Assembly (NCBI GenBank): GCA_902799875.1
Contig: CADCCH010000033.1
Coordinates: forward strand, 1 to 28,737
Source: an uncultured Bacteroidales bacterium
Lineage (GTDB): Bacteria > Bacteroidota > Bacteroidia > Bacteroidales > Paludibacteraceae
DNA length: 28,737 nucleotides
Reading direction: 5' to 3'
Shown: positions 1 through 7,046 of the stretch, piece after piece
How the letters are laid out: the number at the start of each line of letters is the position of its first letter
Position numbering within the stretch: position 1 is the stretch's first letter
The notes under the pieces: generated by a model
Seen by the model: only the letters and a program-made list of their open reading frames with translations
What the model was told of the DNA's origin: nothing
Database searches by the model: none
Program-made: the position numbers and the translations under genes

Positions 1-1
1 G

Positions 2-1336
2 AAAGAAGCTTTTCTGCATTATTTGGATTTAGGTTCTCAGTTTCGTACGCTGCAAAGCTATGTTACCAAAGCCGTTTCGGATCGACGCCGTGTGCCGATT
101 ATCACGAAGACACAACGTCAGCCCGAAGTAGGAAGAGAAGGACAGATCGCGGATGTGCTCAAAGTGGGAGATACACTCTTGGTGCAGGTCTCCAAGGAGC
201 CGATTAACACCAAAGGACCGCGTCTGACGGCAGAGATCTCTATCGCAGGACGCAATATCGTCCTCATCCCTTTCTCGGACGGCGTTATGGTAAGTCAGAA
301 GATTAAACGCGAAGCGGAACGTCAACGCCTCAAGCAACTGTTGCTGTCCATCAAACCTGCGGGTTTCGGCATCATCGTGCGCACCGTGGCGGAAGACAAA
401 CGCGCCGCGGAATTAGACAACGAGTTACGACTGCTCGTCGAACGTTGGCAAGAGACCGTCAAGTCGCTCCAACAGAAACAACCTGTCAGCCTCGTCAGTG
501 AAGAGATGGGACGTACCCTCGGTATCATCCGCGATGTACTCAGTCCGGACTTCACGAATATTCAGATTAACGACCAGGCCATTTATGACGAAGTACGCCA
601 TTACCTGGAGCTCATTGCTCCGGAGAGTGCGAAGATCGTCAAACTGTACAAGGGTGAGCAGCCTATCTTTGACCATTTCGACATCACTCGTCAGATGAAG
701 ACGGGACTCGGTAGAACGGTCGGTTTCAAGCATGGTGGATACCTCATCATTGACAAGACCGAAGCACTGTTCTCCATCGATGTCAACTCCGGCAGTAAGA
801 AGATCTACGAGGACCAGGAAGAGAATGCGTTCCAGTTTAACATGCTGGCCGCCGATGAGTTGGTTCACCAACTCCGTCTGCGCGATATCGGAGGTATCAT
901 CATTGTCGATTTTATCGACATGGACTCCAAGGAACACCAGCAGCAACTCTACGACTATGTGCGTAAACTCATGGAACGCGATCGTGCCAAGCATAACGTG
1001 TTGCCGCTCAGTAAGTTCGGTCTCATGCAGATCACGCGTCAACGGGTAAGACCGGCAGTGGAGATGCAAGTGGAAGAAGTATGTCCGACCTGCGGAGGAA
1101 AAGGAAAGATTCAACCCTCTATCCTCTTTACGGACAAGCTCCAGGAGCAGATAGAGCACGAGTTCAACCAACACGGACGGGGATTGCAACTACACCTTCA
1201 CCCCTTCATCTATGCCTACGTCACACGTGGTTTCTGGCGCTCTTTAGCCGGACAGTGGAGACTCAAGTACGGCATCAAGGTGGTGGAAAACCAATCTCTG
1301 GGAATGTTAGAAACCCGATTTATTGCAGAAAAGTAA
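2..1336 (+). CDS. rng: Ribonuclease G (RNase E/G family), 5' end outside the window
   Basis: This is an endoribonuclease of the RNase E/G family, which cuts single-stranded RNA in rRNA maturation and mRNA turnover. The frame is open from base 2, so the start codon and part of the N-terminal S1 domain lie upstream; 444 residues are visible, and I would expect roughly 70-80 more. The catalytic core is plain: the IDVNSG motif (metal-binding Asp codon at 779-781) and the VDFIDM motif (second Asp at 908-910) correspond to Asp303 and Asp346 of E. coli RNase E. The CPTCGGKG motif near 1082 matches the CPxC zinc link that joins subunits. There is no long disordered C-terminal scaffold, which favours RNase G over RNase E. 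The gene ends just before a strong terminator shared with the convergent operon. Confidence 0.95.
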   Translation, partial: KEAFLHYLDLGSQFRTLQSYVTKAVSDRRRVPIITKTQRQPEVGREGQIADVLKVGDTLLVQVSKEPINTKGPRLTAEISIAGRNIVLIPFSDGVMVSQKIKREAERQRLKQLLLSIKPAGFGIIVRTVAEDKRAAELDNELRLLVERWQETVKSLQQKQPVSLVSEEMGRTLGIIRDVLSPDFTNIQINDQAIYDEVRHYLELIAPESAKIVKLYKGEQPIFDHFDITRQMKTGLGRTVGFKHGGYLIIDKTEALFSIDVNSGSKKIYEDQEENAFQFNMLAADELVHQLRLRDIGGIIIVDFIDMDSKEHQQQLYDYVRKLMERDRAKHNVLPLSKFGLMQITRQRVRPAVEMQVEEVCPTCGGKGKIQPSILFTDKLQEQIEHEFNQHGRGLQLHLHPFIYAYVTRGFWRSLAGQWRLKYGIKVVENQSLGMLETRFIAEK

Positions 1337-1338
1337 AA

Positions 1339-1362
1339 AAAAGCCGGCACTCGCCGGCTTTT
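1339..1362. terminator. Bidirectional intrinsic terminator between convergent genes
   Basis: A perfect 10-bp stem (AAAAGCCGGC, loop ACTC, GCCGGCTTTT) lies right after the RNase G stop. Its A-run and T-run make it work on both strands, so it can end both RNase G and the converging minus-strand operon. Confidence 0.9.
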
Positions 1363-1366
1363 GCTT

Positions 1367-1401
1367 TCTAATCTCTAATCCCTAATCTCTAATCCCTCAT
1401 C
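1367..1401. repeat. 7-base microrepeat array (YCTAATC, five units)
   Basis: Five consecutive 7-base units follow YCTAATC, the last diverged to CCTCATC. The array spans the stop codon of the ribonucleotide-reductase-like gene (stop at 1375-1377) and encodes its last residues, so the gene's end is written in repeat. It is one of about eleven such arrays in the window. Confidence 0.8.
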
Positions 1402-1869
1402 TTCTGCACCGGGGATGTATTTTTTTAGCACACGTGCCACGCCGGTGGTCCAGTTGTTGATGGAGTCGTTATCCATCTCCAGACCGCTAATCATATGTAC
1501 CACCTGGTCAATAGGCATCCCGTATCGTAGGACGCCGGAGATGAGACGGGCGTAGTTCCAGAACTCGCGGTCGAACTTATAACTCAGTCCCTCAACCGTC
1601 GTCTTGAACCCACGCGTGTTGACAAACTGAAAATCGTACCGTTTCTGTCCGTCCGGTTGTACGACCTTGATGATTTTACCCTTGGTCACAGACTTAGGTA
1701 ACGCAATTCCCATCTCGTCATCCGCCAGACCCGTGAATATCTCGTACGGACGGCCGTCCTTCAGACCGACAAACGCAATCCATTTGTCTTTCTGGTTCTG
1801 AAAACGCACCACATCCGCTTCCAACTCTACCGGACGTTTCAATAACGTCGAACTCTCTTGTATTTCCAT
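1375..1869 (-). CDS. Free-standing C-terminal (TSCPD-like) domain of class II ribonucleotide reductase
   Basis: This 164-residue protein matches, from memory, the segment of B12-dependent ribonucleotide reductase (NrdJ) just before its C-terminal cysteine-rich tail. Recognisable stretches are DVVRFQNQKDKWIAFVGL, DGRPYEIFTGL, KRYDFQF and FWNYARLISGVLRYGMP. No catalytic barrel, active-site cysteine or glycyl-radical site is present, and the protein has no cysteine at all, so it cannot reduce nucleotides by itself. A role as a regulatory or partner subunit is only inference. It is the last gene of the S9 peptidase/thioesterase operon, with a 27-base gap after the thioesterase stop. It is not an obvious pseudogene: it has its own ATG and a full domain. 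Its last residues are encoded by a 7-base repeat. Confidence 0.7.
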   Translation of the reverse strand: MEIQESSTLLKRPVELEADVVRFQNQKDKWIAFVGLKDGRPYEIFTGLADDEMGIALPKSVTKGKIIKVVQPDGQKRYDFQFVNTRGFKTTVEGLSYKFDREFWNYARLISGVLRYGMPIDQVVHMISGLEMDNDSINNWTTGVARVLKKYIPGAEDEGLEIRD

Positions 1870-1884
1870 AAAATTAACCTTTAA

Positions 1885-1908
1885 TCATTCACCCATTCAT
1901 CCATTCAC
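1885..1908. repeat. 8-base microrepeat array (YCATTCAY, three units)
   Basis: Three 8-base units follow YCATTCAY. The array includes the thioesterase stop codon (1897-1899) and part of the short gap to the next gene. Confidence 0.7.
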
Positions 1909-2610
1909 CGTTATCTTCGCGGAACACGAAGTCTCTCCCGCTTCGTTCTTCATTTGGTACTGTACCCCGTCTTCGGAAACGAGATAGTGTGTTTGCAGCG
2001 TCTCGCCGAACATCGCTTCTTTGCTGTAGTTGATATCCAGCCGTATGGTCTTACCGTAATAATCCGGCAGATACGCATCGGTCAGCGCTTGCAGGTAGCG
2101 GCAACTGTTGCAGTGTCCGTTGTAATCGGTATCCGAATAAACGACCTTATGCGGTGCGACACCGGTCGGTTCCGGAATTGTCGTCATCCGCACACGCGGC
2201 ATATCCAGTACTTCGCCATCTACGCAACCCTCAAAGATCGGATCGTCGAAGATATTGACAATCTCGCGTTTGTTCAGATCCAGCACCGCCCAAACGGACT
2301 TACAGATACCGATGAGTCTGTCCCCTGACCAGATACGGAAATCACGGGTACTGAGCATGTGGGCGTTACTCTCTATCCAGGTCTCAATACGTATTTTCTC
2401 ACAATGCGTCGGTAACGCGTACATCTCTACACTCAAGCGCGTCAAGATCCACGTCAAACCCCGCGGATGGAGTACGGCGATACCGAAACCCAACTCGTCC
2501 GCCACCGTACCGGCTACTTCCAGCAGATAGTTCTCGAGGTTGAACAAACGGATCTTCTTTCGCCCGTCAACTTCCTGGTACTTTATACTATATTCGTAAG
2601 AATATTTCAT
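1897..2610 (-). CDS. Acyl-ACP thioesterase (FatA/FatB-like double hotdog)
   Basis: It hydrolyses acyl-acyl carrier protein to release free fatty acid in the cytoplasm. At 237 residues it is the usual length of bacterial acyl-ACP thioesterases, two hotdog folds in tandem. The first hotdog shows GLTWILTRLSVEMYALP and IRIETW; the second shows DTDYNGHCNSCRYLQ, which holds the conserved Asn and His expected at the active site. The ATG at 2608-2610 is chosen because the protein then begins in the family's usual way, at YEYSIKYQEVD. It is the middle gene of a three-gene minus-strand operon, and its start codon lies inside the 8-base repeat that separates it from the peptidase gene. Confidence 0.9.
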   Translation of the reverse strand: MKYSYEYSIKYQEVDGRKKIRLFNLENYLLEVAGTVADELGFGIAVLHPRGLTWILTRLSVEMYALPTHCEKIRIETWIESNAHMLSTRDFRIWSGDRLIGICKSVWAVLDLNKREIVNIFDDPIFEGCVDGEVLDMPRVRMTTIPEPTGVAPHKVVYSDTDYNGHCNSCRYLQALTDAYLPDYYGKTIRLDINYSKEAMFGETLQTHYLVSEDGVQYQMKNEAGETSCSAKITVNG

Positions 2611-2638
2611 CCCTTCATCCCTTCATCCATTCATCCAT
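2607..2638. repeat. 8-base microrepeat array (TCATCCMT, four units) forming an intergenic linker
   Basis: Four exact-phase 8-base units fill the entire gap between the peptidase stop (2639) and the thioesterase start (2610). On the coding strand the unit reads ATGRATGA-like, so it offers repeated ATG and TGA triplets next to the start. A sister form of this unit occurs at the junction of the two permease genes near 11401. Confidence 0.85.
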
Positions 2639-4723
2639 TCACTCTTTCAACCAACGATCTAACCAGTTTCTAAACTCACGCTGCCAAAGGATACCGTTCT
2701 GCGGTTTGAGTACCCAGTGATTCTCATCGGGGAAAATTAGTAGCTCCGCCGGAACCCCGCGCATCTTCGCGGCATCAAAAGCGGACATGGCCTGATTTGC
2801 CAAGATCCGGTAGTCTTTTTCGCCGTGGATACAGAGGATTGGTGTGTCCCATTTGTCGACGAACTTATGCGGACTGTTGGCGAAAGTACGCTGCGCGATC
2901 GCATTGTTCTTCTCCCAGTACGCGCCACCCATATCCCAGTTGGCAAACCATTTCTCCTCGGTCTCCAAGTACTGCATCTCTAAGTTAAAAATACCGTCAT
3001 GGGCGATGAACGCTTTGAATCGTCCGTCGTGATGACCTGCAATCCAATACACGCTGAATCCACCGAACGAAGCACCGACGCAACCGAGGTGGTCTTTGTC
3101 CACATACGGTTCGTTGCAGAACTCATCGATCGCCGTGAAGTAATCCTTCATGCATTGTCCGCCGTAGTCACCGCTGATCTCTTCGTTCCATTCCATACCA
3201 AAGCCCGGAAGACCGCGCCGGTTCGGTGCTACGATGATATAATCGCCTGCGGACATCATCATAAAATTCCATCTAAACGACCAGAACTGACTCACCGGAC
3301 TCTGCGGACCGCCCTCGCAATACAAGATCGTCGGGTATTTCTTGTTCGGGTCAAAATACGGCGGGTAGATGATCCAGGTCAGCATCTGTTTACCATCACT
3401 CGTCTTCTGCCATCTTGGCACAACGGTCGAGCGCTCGATCTGATTGTAGATATTGTCGTTCTCGTGCGTCAGTTGTACCAAATCGGTTTCTTCGCGTAAG
3501 TTCAACCGATATATTTCATTTGCTTGCCGCATCGAGTGACCCAGTACCCAAATGTTGTAATCCGTTACGTCACCCAAGCCCAAGTCATGCTGTCCTTCGG
3601 TCAGTTTGGTCGTCCAGCCATTCAGATCCACTTTGTACAACTGTACGGTGGCGTGCCAGCATGCCGTGAAGACCAGTGTCGTATCGTCCAACCATGCGTA
3701 CTCATCGACGTTCGTGTCCATGATACGACTCAGGAAACGTTTCTCGCCGAACTCTAAGTTCATCACCATCAGGCGGTTCTCGTCGCTCTCATAGCCGTCG
3801 CGTTCCATGGACTGCCAAGCGATCCATTTGCCGTCCGGTGAGTAACTCGGGTTGGTGTCGTAACCGCCGTTGTCCGCTGTGATGTTGCGCTCCTCGCGCG
3901 TACGTATATTAAATAGGAATATATCGCTGTTTGTGCTCACGGCATAGTCCAGACCGGTTTTCTTGCGGCAGGTGTACGCAATCTCCTCGTTATTGGGGGC
4001 CCATGCCAACTGCTCGATACCACCGAAAGGCTTCATCGGACTCTCAAAAGCCGTGCCTTCGAGGATATTGAACCCTTCGCCGAGTTGCGCAGATTTGATC
4101 CGCTCACCTTCGCCGTAGAAGGTCAGTTTCAGGTCATATACAAACGGCTGCGGCGCGGTCTCGGTCCACTCGTCCCAATGTTTGTACATCAAGTCTTCGT
4201 GCATGTGTCCCGTTGCCAAGGGCAGATCGGGGTATTTATCTACGGTCGCCGGAACGGTCTTCACTTGCTTGATGAGAATGATCTTGTCGCGCATCGGGGA
4301 GAGCAGGAAACCGTCGATGTCCTCAGCACCTTCCACTTCGATCTCCTCTTTATCACGTCGCAGATAAAGTTTACCACCCTTCATATATGCCAGCCATCCG
4401 CTGCACCCGAACCATGCCGGTTCGTAGCCCACGAACTCATCGCACACTTTCATGTCCTCAAACGGATTGCAGATGCGGATCCACGAGGTGGAGCGGTTCT
4501 CTTCCACGCTATAGTAACTCACGGTATAAGCGAGCATACCTGTCTCAATGTCACTCTTCACGCTACCGATACGTCCTAACGCCCACAGTCCTTCCGGGGT
4601 CAAACGACCGCCTTCAATCGTGATCTGCGGTTTCGTGATAGGCGCCTTACCTTCTGCTGCTTTCTGGCAAGCTGTGCCCACCAAAGCCATTAATGCCATA
4701 ATAAAAAATTGTATTTTTTTCAT
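2639..4723 (-). CDS. S9 family prolyl oligopeptidase-like peptidase, lipoprotein
   Basis: A serine peptidase of family S9 (dipeptidyl-peptidase/acylaminoacyl-peptidase type), 694 residues from the chosen ATG. That start gives a lipoprotein signal ending in VGTAC, so the enzyme is probably anchored to a membrane facing the periplasm or surface; an upstream in-frame start at 4813 would lie beyond the promoter and is rejected. The N-terminal half is a beta-propeller, with a Tol/WD-type blade motif (NPSYSPDGKWIAW). The C-terminal alpha/beta-hydrolase has Ser552 in GASFGGF, Asp637 in HGEKDYR and His669 in DENHW; the spacings (85 and 32) fit the family. It is first in the operon with the thioesterase and the reductase-like domain. 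No functional link among the three is evident. Confidence 0.93.
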   Translation of the reverse strand: MKKIQFFIMALMALVGTACQKAAEGKAPITKPQITIEGGRLTPEGLWALGRIGSVKSDIETGMLAYTVSYYSVEENRSTSWIRICNPFEDMKVCDEFVGYEPAWFGCSGWLAYMKGGKLYLRRDKEEIEVEGAEDIDGFLLSPMRDKIILIKQVKTVPATVDKYPDLPLATGHMHEDLMYKHWDEWTETAPQPFVYDLKLTFYGEGERIKSAQLGEGFNILEGTAFESPMKPFGGIEQLAWAPNNEEIAYTCRKKTGLDYAVSTNSDIFLFNIRTREERNITADNGGYDTNPSYSPDGKWIAWQSMERDGYESDENRLMVMNLEFGEKRFLSRIMDTNVDEYAWLDDTTLVFTACWHATVQLYKVDLNGWTTKLTEGQHDLGLGDVTDYNIWVLGHSMRQANEIYRLNLREETDLVQLTHENDNIYNQIERSTVVPRWQKTSDGKQMLTWIIYPPYFDPNKKYPTILYCEGGPQSPVSQFWSFRWNFMMMSAGDYIIVAPNRRGLPGFGMEWNEEISGDYGGQCMKDYFTAIDEFCNEPYVDKDHLGCVGASFGGFSVYWIAGHHDGRFKAFIAHDGIFNLEMQYLETEEKWFANWDMGGAYWEKNNAIAQRTFANSPHKFVDKWDTPILCIHGEKDYRILANQAMSAFDAAKMRGVPAELLIFPDENHWVLKPQNGILWQREFRNWLDRWLKE

Positions 4724-4742
4724 ATTTATCTGAAATTCGCCG

Positions 4743-4774
4743 CAAAGGTACAAAAAAATTTGCATATATGCAAA
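4743..4774 (-). promoter_or_regulatory. Bacteroidota-type promoter for the S9 peptidase operon
   Basis: On the minus strand, TTG within TTTGC (4774-4770) is followed by 20 bases and then TACCTTTG (4750-4743), the Bacteroidota -33/-7 pair. This leaves about 20 bases to the peptidase ATG. The -33 element lies in a 16-base perfect palindrome shared with the divergent promoter. Confidence 0.8.
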
Positions 4775-4790
4775 AAAAGCAGTAATTTTG
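4760..4790 (+). promoter_or_regulatory. Bacteroidota-type promoter for the metallo-hydrolase gene
   Basis: TTG at 4760-4762, 20-base spacer, TAATTTTG at 4783-4790; the ATG follows 21 bases later. The palindrome TTTGCATATATGCAAA (4759-4774) supplies the -33 elements of both divergent promoters, so one protein bound there could affect both genes. Confidence 0.8.
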
Positions 4791-4811
4791 TAGCACAAAA
4801 TTGAACAAGCC

Positions 4812-6172
4812 ATGAAAATTCAGTTTTTAGGTGCCACGCGTGAGGTGACGGGAAGCAAACATCTGATCACGACCGATTCGGGACATACAATTCTCTTGGA
4901 CTGCGGTATGTATCAGGGTAAGGGTATGGAGACGGAATCCGCTAACAGGGACTTGGGTTTTGATCCGGCGAAGTTGGACTGCGTAGTGCTCAGTCACGCG
5001 CATATCGACCATTCGGGCTTGATTCCGTACATTGTGAAGATGGGCTTTAAGGGTGATATCTACTGTACGCCGGCAACGCGCGATCTGTGTGCACTGATGT
5101 TAGCCGATACGGCGTTTATTCAGGAGCAGGATGTGCGGACCTACAACAAGAAGATCGACAGGCAGAATCCGCATAAGGAGAAGGGCAAGAAATACTTCAT
5201 TGAACCGCTCTATAACCAGCAGGACGTCAACCGCGCGATGAAACATTTCGTAACCTATAGTTACGACCGCCGTTTCCGACTCTTCGACGATGTGCTGCTG
5301 ACCTTTACTAACTCCGGACACATGCTCGGCGGGGCGATTTGCTCGTTGGAGATCTATGAAGAAGAGAAAGATCCGAATAGTGCGATTATCTGATCTGCGA
5401 ATCGACGTACGGTGATCGGCTGCACGATGAGGATGAGGTGACGGAAGAGCAGCTGTTGGGTATCGTCGATGATACCTGCGTGTACCGCAAGGGGCAACTG
5501 TTGATCCCTTCTTTTTCCGTGGGTCGTACGCAGGAGATCGTCTATGTGCTGAACCAACTGTACAACGATGGTCGTCTGCCGCAGATCCCGGTGTATGTGG
5601 ACAGTCCGATGAGTACGAATGCGACGCAGATCTTCCGTCTGTATCTGGATGAGTTGAGTGACGAGGTGCGTGACACGGTACAGTACGATGCCGATCCGTT
5701 TGGGTTCAACACGCTGCGGTATATCACGGATATCAGTGAGTCCAAGGCACTGAACCACAAGGAAGAACCCTGTATCATCATCTCGGCTTCAGGCATGCTC
5801 GAGGCAGGGCGCATCAAACACCACGTGGCGAACCATATCTCCGACCCGCGTTGTACGGTGCTGATTGTCGGTTACTGCGAACCTACCACCTTAGGGGCAC
5901 GTATCCAGCAACCCGGCCTGCAGTGGATATCCATCTTCGGTCAGGACCGCAAGATCAAAGCGCAGATTACCAAACTGGAGGGTTTCTCAGGGCACGGCGA
6001 CTATCGGGAGATGATCGATTATCTGACGCGCAGTCTGATAGCCGATCAGGTGAAGAAGGTCTTCGTCGTACACGGCGATGAGACCGCGGCGGAAACCTAT
6101 AAGGGACATCTGGAGGAAGCGGGATTTAAGCACATAGAGGTACCCGAAAAGGGTCAAACGGTTGAATTATAG
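4812..6172 (+). pseudogene. Beta-CASP metallo-beta-lactamase (RNA-processing type), frameshifted with an internal loss
   Basis: The intact family are zinc-dependent RNA nucleases related to CPSF-73 and Thermus TTHA0252. The first frame (4812-5393) carries the N-terminal half with the HxHxDH site (SHAHIDHSG, about 4992-5018) and the NSGHMLGGA motif, then hits a stop. The second frame resumes at about 5384 with DYLICESTYGDR and carries the beta-CASP half: IPSFSVGRTQE, SGMLEAGRI, GFSGHGD and FVVHGDE. Joining the frames needs a shift of one base. Between the IYEEE stretch and DYLICEST the usual FTGDxGR segment, which holds a metal-bridging Asp, is missing; I estimate 25-30 residues lost. The product would be inactive as it stands. 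Real decay or an assembly fault are both possible, since the rest is well conserved. Confidence 0.85.
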
Positions 6173-6191
6173 CATTTTTTTGCAAATAAAT

Positions 6192-6222
6192 TTGCACAAA
6201 TCAAAAAAAAGCAGTAATTTTG
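6192..6222 (+). promoter_or_regulatory. Bacteroidota-type promoter for tRNA-Pro and downstream genes
   Basis: TTG at 6192-6194, 20-base spacer, TAATTTTG at 6215-6222. The surrounding GCAGTAATTTTGCAGC is nearly the same string as at the giant surface-protein promoter. Transcription would start about 35-40 bases before the tRNA. Confidence 0.85.
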
Positions 6223-6234
6223 CAGCCGCTTTTT

Positions 6235-6265
6235 GAGAACGAGAGTTCTCGCGTGCTCTGCACGC
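6235..6265 (+). other. Two back-to-back hairpins in the tRNA-Pro leader
   Basis: GAGAAC-GAGA-GTTCTC (6235-6250, a GNRA-type loop) is followed directly by GCGTGC-TCT-GCACGC (6251-6265), one base before the mature tRNA 5' end. Both stems are perfect. They may guide 5' processing or stabilise the leader; the second resembles the small hairpins found elsewhere in the window. Confidence 0.75.
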
Positions 6266-6266
6266 T

Positions 6267-6341
6267 CGGGTAGTAGTTCAGCCCGGTTAGAATGCCTGCT
6301 TTGGGAGCAGGAGGTCGTGAGTTCGAATCTCGCCTACCCGA
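6267..6341 (+). tRNA. tRNA-Pro (anticodon UGG)
   Basis: The cloverleaf is complete: acceptor CGGGTAG/CTACCCG with discriminator A, anticodon stem CCTGC/GCAGG with loop TTTGGGA (anticodon TGG at 6302-6304), and T arm GTGAG-TTCGAAT-CTCGC. The CCA end is not encoded. UGG reads proline codons. Confidence 0.97.
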
Positions 6342-6345
6342 CTAG

Positions 6346-6367
6346 GGGAGCCACATGGCTCCCTTTT
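6346..6367 (+). terminator. Hairpin with T-run between tRNA-Pro and the HAD gene
   Basis: GGGAGCC-ACAT-GGCTCCC followed by TTTT. It lies 4 bases after the tRNA and 9 bases before the HAD start codon. Because no promoter fits between, it probably acts as a partial terminator or a 3' processing signal rather than a full stop. Confidence 0.8.
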
Positions 6368-6376
6368 AAATTAAAA

Positions 6377-7006
6377 ATGCGATACAAAGCTATTTTTATT
6401 GATATTGACGATACGTTGCTGGATTATATCCCTTGTTGTCGGGAAGCTTTTGAGGCGGCGTTTCCGGAACATCCGGAACATTTTCAGCTCTTCTTCGACA
6501 TCAGCGGACGGCTCTTCTCGGAGGCCAAGCACGGATTGCATACGATTGCCGAAGTGATGGAACTTTATCCCAAGGAGTTCATCGCTACCATCGGATATCC
6601 GGACTCGGCGGTGGATCCGTTCAAGCATGCGTTTCGTGCGGCATGGGGTACGACCCATACCTTAGTACCCGGTGCGCGGGAGATGCTCGAGCGCTTGTCT
6701 GCCAAGGGGTACCGACTCTTTGCGGCGTCCAACAGTTTCGGCCACTTGCAGCGCAGTCGGCTGGAGCAGGCAGGTATCCTGTCTTTCTTCGAAGACACCT
6801 ATATCTCCATGGACATCGGTTATGACAAACCCGACATTCGTTTTTATCAGGAAGCCCTTCGTCGCTGCGGTTTGCAACCATCCGAAGTGCTGATGATCGG
6901 AGACTCGATGACCACCGATATCCTCGGTGCCCAAGCCGCCGGCATGGATGCGCTCTTCTTTGACCGCAAAAAAGATGATTTATTGCAACTGATAACTAAT
7001 CTCTGA
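6377..7006 (+). CDS. HAD hydrolase, YjjG-like pyrimidine 5'-nucleotidase
   Basis: A 209-residue haloacid-dehalogenase phosphatase. Motif I is FIDIDDTLLD (Asp9 nucleophile, Asp11 acid/base), motif II is AASNSF, and motifs III/IV are DKPDIRFY and MIGDSMTTDILGA. The overall pattern resembles YjjG, a nucleotidase acting on non-canonical pyrimidine nucleotides; the exact substrate is inference. The ATG directly follows the tRNA hairpin; reading the frame further upstream would run through the tRNA, so it is not used. The gene appears to be co-transcribed with tRNA-Pro. Its last codon and stop lie in a 7-base repeat array. Confidence 0.85.
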   Translation: MRYKAIFIDIDDTLLDYIPCCREAFEAAFPEHPEHFQLFFDISGRLFSEAKHGLHTIAEVMELYPKEFIATIGYPDSAVDPFKHAFRAAWGTTHTLVPGAREMLERLSAKGYRLFAASNSFGHLQRSRLEQAGILSFFEDTYISMDIGYDKPDIRFYQEALRRCGLQPSEVLMIGDSMTTDILGAQAAGMDALFFDRKKDDLLQLITNL

Positions 7007-7014
7007 AAACTGAA
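6987..7014. repeat. 7-base microrepeat array (AACTGAW-like, four units)
   Basis: Four 7-base units resembling AACTGAT, AACTAAT, CTCTGAA and AACTGAA span the HAD stop codon at 7004-7006 and run into the gap before the acyltransferase. Confidence 0.65.
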
Positions 7015-7022
7015 ATAATCGT

Positions 7023-7035
7023 GCCCATTCTGGGC
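7023..7035. repeat. 13-base perfect mini-hairpin
   Basis: GCCCA-TTC-TGGGC lies between the HAD stop and the acyltransferase start. There is no T-run after it, so it is not an intrinsic terminator. Its 5-bp stem and 3-base loop match the design of the hairpins arrayed at 24783-24880. Confidence 0.7.
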
Positions 7036-7046
7036 TAAGAAAACTG

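Noticed and set aside
425..1189. Long antisense frame (254 codons) opposite RNase G
   Set aside because: RNase G motifs prove the plus strand; the antisense frame has no recognisable motif and mirrors the codon pattern of the real gene.
4724..4813. N-terminal extension of the S9 peptidase
   Set aside because: It crosses both divergent promoters and would hide the lipoprotein signal that follows the ATG at 4723.
5340..5440. Programmed frameshifting in the metallo-hydrolase
   Set aside because: No slippery heptamer or downstream structure is evident, and a conserved segment is missing, which frameshifting would not restore.
6233..6376. N-terminal extension of the HAD protein
   Set aside because: It would translate the leader hairpins, the tRNA and the terminator; the protein proper begins at the ATG 6377.
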